A stretch of DNA of 64,000 bases from Mya arenaria. Taxonomy: Eukaryota > Mollusca > Bivalvia > Myida > Myidae. Numbering within the stretch: the stretch's first letter is position 1; each line of letters begins with the position of its first letter. Positions 39,102-51,600 of the stretch are shown here, one piece after another. Position numbers and translations under genes: made by a program. The stretch covers positions 30,250,932-30,314,931 of the forward strand of contig NC_069132.1 of assembly GCF_026914265.1 (NCBI RefSeq), given 5' to 3'. A model generated the notes under the pieces. The model saw nothing but the letters and a program-made list of their open reading frames with translations. It was not told the DNA's origin and ran no database searches.

Positions 39102-42100
39102 ACCTTGATGATGCTGAGAATGTGGGTTCTGGTGTGGATTATGACTGCCAGGGTTCCCAGGATTGTGCTGTTGCTGATTCTGTTGAAACTGTTGCTGATT
39201 ATGCTGCTGCTGCTGTTGTTGTTGTTGATGCAACTGAAGCTGTTGATGCAGTTCCTGTTGCTGCATTTGTTGCTCCTGTTTTTGCTGCCAATGAAGAGCA
39301 TGTAGCTGCAATTACAAACACAAAAACTCCCCATTAGAACTTGACCCTGGTCAGAGACTAAGTACAGGTACATGTATATCCATTTAAGATTGCTTAGTCT
39401 AACATGATGAAGATAACATGAATTGATATGAAAACATGTAAACATAAATAGCATGTATCTAGCTGTATTAACAACATTGTTACATTCTTCTTCTATTCTC
39501 AGAATCTATGTCTACCTTCTCTCAGAATGAGAACTAAGTGATTTGGTTTTACAGAATAGTCCCAATTGGAAGAATTAAATGACATTGTGTCTAGCAAGAT
39601 AAGAAAATTCAATAAAATAGGACGCTTGTATGTACATTGTTTTCTAAGCCGTCTTTTAACTGAACATTATATTTGTATGAGAACAGAAGTAGTTATCCAT
39701 ATAAAATATACATATATTTTTATGCATAATCATAAAATTTAACTTGCATCAATTTGTTTATAAATTCATATGACAACAAAAGCAAGCAAAAGCTGAGAAA
39801 GCTTACCAAAGGGAAACAGTTAAACACTCACTGAAATACTTATAGATATATACATGTATATTTTCACTTTTAAAAGTAAGCAGCCTATGGTGGAAAATGT
39901 CTAATGTACTAAGAACAAAATATTCTAGCAGAAATCTGCCGCAGGAATCTGCCGCAAAATGAAAACGAAAAGAAATCCAATAACCACAGTAAAAGCCAGT
40001 CAGCCTAGCTTTTGCTATTCTTACAACATCCTGATTTTTGAAGCACCTCATGCAGGCTAGACACCACTAAATTAATTCCATTACTTTTAACTGTTGCTGC
40101 AAGACTTCTTCTACCTCTTCAGAAGGAGGACTCTGCAAGGGTGGTGTGCCCTTGGATTTTTTCCCTGTTCCATTTTGAGGGGATCCCACAGTGACTCCAG
40201 AGGCTCTGGATGGCACGCCAGATGGTGGAGCCATCTCCTTCTTTTTCTTTTCTTCTTTCAATGTAACCTCCTGAAAGATGAAATAGAAACTTGTATGCTA
40301 CAGAAAGTATGTACAAATAAAACATTCATTTTTTAATAAAGGGTTGCCAGTTTTTCATATACAGTCAAACCTGGTTGAGCGGTCACCTGCTTTAAAGGGC
40401 CACCTGCCTTATCGGGCCACTCCAAATTCCCCCAGTACGTTTTTACTATATAAAGTATGTGCATTAAGCAGCCAACTGTCTAACGCGGATACTAATATTT
40501 GTCCCCGTAAAGCCATAACAAGAGCTGTCAAAGAGATAGCGCGCTCGACTATTCCGCCGCTTTTCAATGTAAGGATTGAAACGTTTAGGCGAAACATGCA
40601 TGGATCACTGTTAGATTAGATTTCAATGCAATACATGGTGTGCTGAGATATTAACATAAATGTGGTTCCATGCAAAATTTTAACGAGAATTTCTAAGTCT
40701 AATAATAAAGGGCCACTTTTTGCAAAATACAGTTATCTAACTTGGTAATTCAATTAAGTTGGGTGGTTGAATACCATTGTATAAAGTCTCAATGCAATAC
40801 ATCAAATAGTTGCTGAGATATTATCCTATGTGTGCTAACATGCAACACCTTAACCAGAATTTCTAAGTCACATAATAAAGGGGCAAAAATTATATATTAT
40901 AAAAGATAGAGTTATCTTACTTGATTAAATAAGAAGGTTAAATAGATGGGAGCCTGTGTGTAAAGTTTCAATGCAATACATGATGTATTCGCTGAGGTAT
41001 TGACTTAAAATTGGTTACATGCAAAACCTTAACCAGAATTTCTATGTCAAATAAAAAGGGGCCATTATTTTAATTTAATGCAAACTGGAGTTATCTTACT
41101 TGGTTATTTAAGTAGATTGGATGGTTGAGTACCATTGTATAAAGTCTCAATGCAATCCATCAAGTAATTGCTGAGATATTAACTTATGTGTACTTACATG
41201 CAAAACCTTAACCAGAATGTCTAAGTCAAATAATAAAGGCCCATAATTTGCATTATATTCAAAATAGTGTTATCTGGGAATACATATCTAATGTTTCAAT
41301 GCAATACATGATATATTTGCTGAGATATTGACTTATATGTGGTTACATGCAAAACCTTAACCAGAATTTCTAAGTCGAATAATTAAGGGCAATTATTTTG
41401 CATTAAATGCAAACTGTAGTTATATAACTTGGTTAATTGAGAAGGTTGGATGGTTGACTACCATTGTGTAAAGTCTCAATGCAATACCTCAAGTAGTTGC
41501 TGAGATATTAACCTATGTGTGCTTACACGCAAAAACTTAACCAGAATTTCTAAGTCGAATAATAAAGGCCTATTATTTGCATTATATTTAAATAATTGTT
41601 ATCTAACTTCATTAATTTAGTATGTAAGATAGTTGGGAATACATATCCAAAGTTTCAATGCAGTAACTGATGTATTTACTGAGATAATGACTTAAAGGTG
41701 CTTACATGCAAAACCTTAACCAAGGTGTGACGCCAACGCCGACGCCAGGGTGAGTAGTATAGCTCTCCTTATTCTTCGAATAGTCGAGCTAAAAACACTA
41801 ATTAGCGGCCATTAATCCCTTGTCACTGACACTTCCGCGAGTAATTTTTGCCAATAAACAGCTTTATTTGATTCTGAAGCTGACGGAAAATAACGACAGC
41901 CTCGGATATTTCTGTCGTCCAATGAAAATGCCTATAACATCACACGATTACCATGCGTGTTTACTTATCGAGAAATCATGTTTATAACATGTCAGGGAAT
42001 GTTTTGATCAGAATTCACACATTAAATGAAGATATTTTAATAATAACGATGTTAATTGTCAAATACCGACAAAGAACGCCAGTTATAATAATTATGAATT

Positions 42101-45100
42101 TACAGTTTGCACTGTCACTTGATGGTGTGAAACAAGTTACATTGTGTATTCATTTCCGTATTAATTTTCAAAGTGCACGGCTTTATACTTCTTCGAACGG
42201 ATATTTACATTGCATTGTTTGTGATATTTTTTAAATTTTGGTTATGGCTGACAATAAAACAAATCAGATGTGTTTGACTCTAAAAGAACGTGTCAAGTGT
42301 ATTAAATCATTAGAAAACGGCCGTAGTGCAAGAAGAACTGTGGACGGACTCAAATCAATTTCTTGCTTATACTAACAATTGAAATCCAAACACTCAAAGA
42401 CAGTGGAAAATTACTGGAAACGAGGACTCAATGAACTTGTGTATTCATGGTTTTTGACTCACAGGGTGACATGCTTGACATGATAATGTCAGCTCAATGT
42501 AAATGCACTTTAAATTAGAGACAGAATTTAAGCGAATGAAAATGACTAATTACTTTAAAAATTTAACTTAAAAATGTACATGTAGATGTGCGGAATTTTT
42601 TGGTGTGTTTCGTTTATGCTATGTATTAGCTTTTATCTATTGCATTCTATTTGTAATTTTGCAATAAAGTTGTTTTTTCTACATTTGTATTCAACCTTCT
42701 TTAATGGTACTGATTATACTGGTTGTGGGGTGAGGTGGTGGTTAAGATACATTATAGACCTCTGTTTAAACAAAGCCAAAGTGTCAGAAAAGTCCAACCT
42801 GGACGATGTGGCCACCAGTAGTAAGCAGCCACTTTTACCTTTTCCCAAAGGTGGCCACTTAATACAGGTTTGACTGTATCATTCTGTTAGAAACCAATCA
42901 AGACCTTGCATTGGCATCCTGTCTTACAACCATAGCAATATCATTCATATAAAATGTACATGTTCAACTTCGCATGAATAATGACCAATCTCACTGAGTC
43001 AAATCACAAGTTTTCACCTTCTTGAAATATCCTCCATGCAATCTCATGTGTCCATTTAAGGCAGGCAAATTCTTAAATCTTCGTTGACATATTGAGCACA
43101 TGACTGGTTTGGCAGTTTCTTCACTGAAATTCACAACTGCGTTTAAATATTTTGCTGCAAAAATTATTCAAATATTCCATTTCTTTTACAAGTATATGAC
43201 TTTAATAAAAAAAAAAAATATGGAGTTAAAGGAAACTACAAAAGAGGAGGTATGATTACAAAAAAAAAAATACACGTCAAGTATTAAGACTGAAAGTGAT
43301 TTAGATAAACATTCAAGGTGTCCTTATGACAATACTGAGATATTTGAAACAAAAACTCACCTGTCTTTTACATCATTCGCATTTGTATTTGGAGCCGGTA
43401 TATTCTGCTGGGCCTGACTCAGCCAAGCCTGCACCTGAGATGGCATAGAGCCTTGAGCCTGCAGAACCCGTACTGGGCTTCCACCACCCACAACTTCTTG
43501 TGGGCCCGGGCTCATTTCTGTGTAGCCTGCGGACATCTCGGAGCTTGCCGGGCTCTGCATGTTGGGAGTGGGCCAGCCTGGAGATGGGGATGCTTGGCTG
43601 GCCACAAACTTCTGCTGAACCAGTTGTGGGGCTTGTTGTTGGGAAATTGTTTGGTCTTGATGAACTTGCTGTTGTGGAAGGCTTGGAATGTCTTTAATCT
43701 TCATTTGCTGCAGATATACAAAAAACAATTTTAGTAAGTATTACAGGGGATTACAAACAAATAAAAAAATAAAATTGTGGTTCAACACTGAAAATATGAG
43801 AATACTACTTGATTAGTTTTATGCATAAAAATCAATCATCGAAATAAGACTTTTGGATGAAAAAGCCCGAATTCTTATATTATTACTTAAATTTTAAACA
43901 AGCCCTAAGATATAAAATTCAGAATTTGAGCAAGCCTGGAAGACATTAACCAGTGCAGGGCTTGTGGGCTTGTGTTAATTTCGACTACTGATAAATCAAC
44001 ACTATTAAATATACATGCATCTATTCATGCCACCACTGTACCATATTACAATGGTTGAAATTATTGTTTGCACAAGACATAAACCAAATATTTTTTAAAG
44101 ACGCACTCTAAAATAAGATTTACCACAATTAATAATATTGTTTTAAAATTTCCCAAAAGGATGAATAAATGTCAGAAAAAAATGTTTATTATGAAGGATA
44201 CAGAGTTTAATTTGAAAAAAAAATGAGCATAAAACACAGTATATCTACCTAATGAGACTACAGTAGACAACAGTAAATATTTAAGCATTCACATATCATT
44301 TAATATTTTAGCCCTTTTCGCTATTAAATTACGGTTACAATTGTGTTGTAGTTAATATTTTCCATATATTTAGTAAGTAGTTTATCAGTCAAAATTTATG
44401 TTTGTTATACATGTGTTTGTATTGATTTTGAATAAGAGTGTCATTTTAATGTAAAAACAGGCTTAACTCTGAAGTAACAGAGGGAATTCACCCTACCATA
44501 AAACTTGACTTTTATGCTTACAAATACTTATATTATTGATGTTATCTACCCCACAACTGAACTCAATTGAGATTGAGATGCCCACAAAGACTGTCACCAA
44601 GTTTCGTCATGCTTGGATAATAAATAATTAAGTTACTGTCTGCACAAGGTTTTGCTGACGCCAACACATAAGCCACCACAACCAACGCCATAAGTAATAC
44701 CTTTACAGGCAAATCAAAAGAAAGGAATTTAATCATATTTATTCTAAACAGGAAAATGTTGAGTCTGGTGGGTGAAAAGATACCTATTTCATTGGGGACT
44801 GCAGCCCAAATTCAGCCCCAAAAAGAGTAGGCTGACATTCCTGATATAACAAATTAACAAAATAAACACAAGAAAGAATAAATACCTTATAAACCTCAAA
44901 CTGATCAGTGTATTCACTGTTCAACTGCTCCTGCTTTATTGTCTGTTGCTGCTGTAACTGTATTTGCCGATGTTGTGCCAGAAGAGCTTCAAACTGCCCC
45001 TGCGTCATACCTGCCGTCTGCTGGGCTACATTTGATTGAGCCCCAATGTTCTGACTCCCGCTCACTGGATTACTGACTGCCAACGTCACCATTACAGCTG

Positions 45101-45554
45101 GTCCGTATTTCAAAGGTGAACTCATCATGAGCTGCTGAGCAATGACATTACCTTGCGGGACCTGCTGATTTGATTGCGTAACAATATTTTTAGTATCAGA
45201 CTCAGGTTTTATCTGCTGTGTGGCAACATTTCCCTGTACGGCTGAAGAAGCAGAAGTAAGCTGCAGGGGAGCACCTTGACCAGCAATGACAGACTTAGAC
45301 TGGGTAGCCGTTACTTCAGCCAGGATTTCTGCTGCCTGACTTGTAGCAGACACCATTTCCACTGCAATTTCATCTTGTGAGTGGTTGTGGTGGTTTTCTA
45401 GGTGCCGCTTTAAAGACCTTGCATCACAGTAGCTTTTCTCACAATTGCCCACCATGCACTGATATGGTTTCTTGTCACGATGCGTCATCAAATGGCCATT
45501 GCTGAAAATAGAACTTTAATTTTAATATCTTTTACACACAAAATCAGGAATGTA

Positions 45555-45650
<96 letters not shown>

Positions 45651-48600
45651 TGTAAGTATTATACAGTTCTCTTATCGACTGTATCATTCCAAATTTCAAT
45701 CACATCACCGAATATTGCTATTTACACATTCTTTCAATAAACGGCCTTTCGGCGATTGTGAATTCTTTGGGATAAATAGCAACATCTTCAGATGTGATTG
45801 GACATTAAAAATTTAAAACTGGTAATCTTGTAATTGTTTGTATTGTGTCAGCAGGACACATAAACTTAAATCAACATGTTGAAAAGTATTGATTTGGTGA
45901 ATTTATTGTTGACATAAGTGATACGTATAAACTGTAAAGCGATTAAATTTTCCAGCGTTATTATGATGTCATATGATAAACATTTTCTGGTTATGGTCGG
46001 GTTCTTCTTTTACTGAATGAGTAATGGGCATGATTTGCATTATGGGGACAAGAGGCAATAGGCAAACAAACAAATATAGCAAAACTTACAGATGATCCTG
46101 TCGTTTAAACTTTTTATCGCAAGTGTTGCAGACAAATTTTCGCTCATCGCTATGAGTGAGCTTGTGTTTCGCCAAGGCACTTGTGTTGTTGAAGACTTTA
46201 TGGCACTGGGTACACTCGAATGGACCCTGACCCTTCCCTGGGGACAACTGCTGGGCCTTTAGGGTCTTTGGACGGGGCTTACCCCCTTTCTTCTTTTCAT
46301 CCATAGCCGAGTCTAAAAAATAATCAGTCCAATTTATTTTTTCCCTTTTAGAAATACTCTACGAAGATTTAGCTTTGCTCTCTATTTCCTTGATGAATAA
46401 AACACAGTATCGTAATGTACAGTATTGTATCATTAATAGAAATTTTAACCGAGAAATAATTTCACTCAAAAAACAAAAACAGAAAAACTCCTGAAATGCA
46501 TCTCCTTTTCAAAACTTAAGGGATGGACTTTTTCGTCAGCGTTCTTCATACTTTTCAAAACTGGTGCTAACATTTAAGATGGTTAGACAAGTCTATTTGC
46601 TTTTGATATATGGCAAAACTTTTTCGTATGTGAAAAGGTCTTAAAAGGTACAACAAATAACCTTCACACTATATTATCAATGAAGTTAACCTGAAATGCT
46701 TGAATCACCGGATTCTGACACTATAGGATCAACAACCAAGGGAGATAATTCATCCATGAGTGGATCACCATCGCTTTCAAATAGGCGATATTGCTCTCCA
46801 GTTGTTTCGCCTAGACGAGAGGGGTTACCAATGCCGGAAAGAATTCCATCATCCAGGTTTCCAAGATTTCCGCCCACATCAAATGTGTTGTCTTGTAGAA
46901 TTTCATTCTCACTGTAGTTTATGGCACTGAGCATTTCATCCCCCGGTCCAACCGCATGCCTGAAACAGAATGAGGAATAAATGCAATGAGTATACAGTTT
47001 TCTTAAAAATAAATGCCTTTGACATGACATACACCGGAACATTTGACATGAGAGCAGAGAGCATATTAATTTTGGGTTTTGTACATGTTACAGCACATGT
47101 GAACCAACAGCCTCGGAATGGTCATTGAAATAAGATTATCTTTAACTTTTACAGGAACAAATCGACAAATGGTACAGCTTCTGTTTCACGATTCAATATA
47201 TTTTCGTTTAAGTCATGGATTGACATAAAAGCCTGACCAAACGACATTCACTAGCCGATCTATGGTCAGGTCAAGCTATGTTCGAGGCCAGCTAGACCAA
47301 CTGGTTGTGTTCTGAATCAGTCAAAAGTTGCCATATTTGCCAAATAAACAATGCCAATGGTCAGACTTATAGACCCATTCCTCTAGCAAAATATATGACA
47401 TTTTTCCAAATCTGCAGAAATATTTTCCAATCAAAATAAAAATAAAAAATATGTTTTTATGAAAATCTTGTTACCTGTACTTGTTCATTTAACATTCTAA
47501 TGAATTGTGTGATTATGTAAGTATTTTTACCTGTACTTGTTCATTTAACATTCTAATGAATTGTGTGATTATGTAAGTGTTTTTACCTGTACTTGTTCAT
47601 TTAACATTCTAATGAATTGTGTGATTAAGTAAGTGTTTTTACCTGTACTTGTTCATTTAACATTCTAAAAAATTGTGTGATGTAGGTTTTAGGGATTTTT
47701 GAATTCAGGAATATTTTCTTCATCACATCAGAGATCAGTATGCAATATTCACTGTCATGATTTATTGCAAAAGATATATTTACACTGACACGGGTGGTTG
47801 ATATTTCAGCCACTTCAGGTCTATTGAAAGGGAAAAGAAACTAATGCTTTAATAATTTCCTTATATGCCAGAGACAGAAAAGTTTGTTCTTTTAACCGTA
47901 AAATTTCAATTTTTTTATGTAAAGCAATTATTTCTTAAAATGGCATATTTCCTGAATCAAATTTTCCCAAAATGTCTAAGAGTCTTTTTCCCAAAATGGG
48001 TAGATATTATTGCAAAATGTTTAAATGTTGAGCACATGCAAATGCTAACTGAAATTTGAGAATTACAAGTGTAATGGTATTGACCATTTACATGGTATTA
48101 TATGTTTGACACTTGAACACTGGTCTAGTTCAGGTCTAGTAAGTTTTCAGTTACTGGACAACTGGTCCAGCTCTTAAAAAAGTTAATGTCGAACCCTCTC
48201 CATTAATTCAAAACAAAATATACAATTATACCCTAAAATTTGCGAAGTATTTGACAGGGAAGCAGGACTTTGTTGGCCACCATCACCCATATTTGCCATG
48301 CTGGAGGTGGTTGTGATGATAGAAAGAAGCCCGGGGGAGGGGCCCTTATCTGAATCTACTGCTGTGAGAAGTTTGTGCAACTGTGTCTGGCTGAGCATTG
48401 GTCCCCCAGGCTGACCTTCGATCCTGATCTGCTGTGACAGCAGTGGCAAGCTGGCATTCTCACTTAGCTTTAACACATGTCCAAATCCTAAAAAAGCAAA
48501 CATAAAATACATAAAGTACATAAAATATTACCTTACCATGTTACTGTGAAGATTGACACGGAAAACAGATGCCAGTAACAAGCAATTGTGAATTGTAAGA

Positions 48601-51600
48601 AGGACTGGACAAGAAAATTCTGTATTAATTTTTCACTTAGAGGCTTGTTCCTTTGCAAAGTTCCACTTAAGGTTTACCACCTGTAATGGCAATGAATGGA
48701 ACTGCAGTGTTTGCTTTATGTGTGGAGAGCCTATTTATTTTTTCATCCTGACATTGTATGCAAAATTTCAAAGACTACCTACCTTATTTTAAAGAAAGTT
48801 ATTATATATAAATGACAATTGTTTGTATTGCTTGTTTAAAAAAATGTCTAAAATGCTTATTTTCATATAACGGAATTTAAGTATCTTAGTAATAGTAGAA
48901 CTAGAACTCCTCTAGGAGTCAGCAGGGTTGCCAAAGAGACAAAAATCAGAAATTAGATCATGTACTGATACTGATATTACGTGTCTGATGAATGAATAAA
49001 GACATCTGAGGATATATTCTACAAGTAATATAAAGCGTACATTTCATATATGGCTTAAACATTTTTGAAAAGTGTCAATTTTGAAAATTCATATAATAGG
49101 GTGCAAAATTGATCTGAAAGTACCGGTAATACATTCTTTTTTTAAACAATATTATACATTGAATTAATTTCTTAAAGATATTCTCCTTAACTAATGTTAA
49201 ATTAGGTTAACAATAATGTAAAATAAAGAGCAAAGGATGTCATGTTAAAAATTATTAAAACTATGCTTCATTTCATTCAAAAGAGTTAAGTGTGACGTCA
49301 TTCTGCTGTTTGACGTAAATGAATACAAAAACTTTGGTGACAGGTAATCATAAACTATTATCTAAATAAGTCTTTTGGATGAACAAGCCCAAATTCATAT
49401 ACTTGTGCTTGGCATTACATTTTTAAACAAGCCCATCTGTATAAAACCCAGAATTTGATCAAGCCCGAAAAGCATTTAACCAGTGCAGGGCTTGTGGGCT
49501 TGTGCTTATTTTGACAACTGCATAAAGATAAGGTTTTCAGAAAGCTTCAGATATTGTAGCCGCTAAATAAATGCAATTGAAACCCAAGAAAACAAAACTA
49601 AAACTGGTCATGAAAACCCTTGAAAACAGGTGTGTAGACAATATCGGTGAAAACAGTGACGCTGTAATTCAATAAATAAGAGAAATAAGCAAAGATTAAT
49701 GCTGAAATTTGATCCAAAAACAAAAGCGAAAAGGAGTAAACTGCGAGTGAGTGTGAGAATATCTAACATTTTTGTATTTTCAATGTGATTTAGACAATTT
49801 ATATGTAAAAAAAATGCTTAATCGCTAACTAGATTTATCCCTGTTGTTAACAATGAAAAAAAATGTTAAACATATTTATTGAAAGTGATAATACTGGGTA
49901 TGAAGTACCTCTGGTATCAATGTTAAATGTCAAAATGGTAAATGCTTTTGATCATAATAATACCATTTAAAAATGGAGTAAAATTATGTTGTTGTCAAGA
50001 ATTCCCTGAAATAAGCAGTATGAATCTGAAATAGTACAGCAATATACTAGATTAAATAACATTGTTAGGGTTGGAATACAGTATACATCATAAAAAAACA
50101 ACATTTGGTTCGGGTTACCCGACCCTACCTACGGAATAGCCGCCGACCCTACCGTTTTTATAGTCAGTTTGAAAAAAAAATAATGAAAAACTAAAAAAAT
50201 AACAAAAAGCTGCTGTTCAATATGTAGTTTAAACATTAAATGCTTACAGGGTTTCCGCCAGGAATTTCATAAGGCATGTCGGAAGGGGAGGGTTTGGGAT
50301 GGGTGTCCCCTCCCGACGTCGATTTTTTTTTATTTTCGTATCCAAAATGGTGCAATTTCCTGCATTTTAAACAAGTTTACAGTTATGTTCCTATGATTTA
50401 GAATTATCAACTCAAGTCCGATTACCATTAAAAATATTTGTGAAAAGGTTTAATGGTTTCTCTTCATTAATTATTGGTATTTCTCAAGTTTTCCGACAAT
50501 ACAATATCGACGGTATTGATCGACTCATGTTTCGTTTTGTTTAGTGCGGGTATTATTTATATTGACACCGTTGACGTCACAGCAAACCGTGTAAAGCAAG
50601 TTGCATGCTGGAACACAAAAGAGCCCGGAGCAAAGCAACTGCTCGTGGGTGTATTCATATTTAAAACTGCAACAGCTAATATTTTTAAAGTCGGGTCGGC
50701 TAAGTAATACCTTAAAGGGAATGAAATGTGTATTTCCGATTTATTTATCTTTTTACTAAATAAATTAAAAGAACGATAAAATAATCAAATTTAATAATAA
50801 GCAACACAAAATATAACTTTACACTAAACTAAAGATGGGAACGCGACTCAATTACATACGACGACATAGCATAACCCTTGTTTATAATAACACCGATATC
50901 TTAACACGGTTCTCAATTACAATTTAATAATTTAATTGGTTAACAAACGCACTCGGGATTAAAAAACAAAATAAAACGACACATGATTTATGTTACCGAA
51001 ATCAATTAACAACTTATTGTTTACTTTGCGTTCATAGATGATTATAGGGACGAAGGTCACAATTACTACAGTGGTGTTTTTCGCCCATTCCTATTTGATA
51101 AAGAATAGGAGTTTGGTTAATTGCACTGTTGAACCTCACCGACACGCCTTCATGCTGTTGTCGATCCTGAATGGCTGATACAAATGCCGTAATAGTCCCG
51201 ACACGCCTTCTGGCTGTCAGTCATCCATTGCAACCGTTGGAATCGCAACAAAACTGTGTATTGTCAAAACTGATGATTGTTTTGATAAGGGTTGCCGCTA
51301 CGCGGATTAAAGCATGTCGGCATAATTAACGTGGGTCGGTAATTAGCCTTGCCAGCGGAAGGCACGTCGGGCCCGACAAGCCATAAAGGGCTGGCGGAAA
51401 CCCTGGCTTATATAGAAGATAACTTTAACAACATTCTCCAATGATGAAAATGGTATTCATATAAAAAAAAAAATAAAAAAAAATAAACAAAAATAAAAAG
51501 CCTACCTACCCTACCTATTTTTGAAAAGGATGTAACCCTAACCAAACAATTTTTTTTTTAGGCCTAAGTCAATTAGATTAAATGAAAATGAATGCACATG

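Larger units (their letters stand above)
40362..42876. mobile_element. Tigger/pogo-like DNA transposon relic with nested HINE
   Basis: The ends CAGTCAAACCTGG and the inverted CAGGTTTGACTG are typical of Tigger elements. TA flanks both sides (40360-40361 and 42877-42878). About 1.3 kb of it is a later HINE insertion. A broken transposase start is at 42244-42375. It lies in the intron between exons 8 and 7. Confidence 0.8.

Noticed and set aside
38954..39337. Long plus-strand frames rich in Ala, Val and Leu
   Set aside because: They are complements of the CAG/CAA tracts of minus-strand coding exon 9, which has proper splice sites and joins in phase with its neighbours.
45550..45816. Tyr-Ile repeat protein
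   Set aside because: Translation of a pure TA microsatellite.
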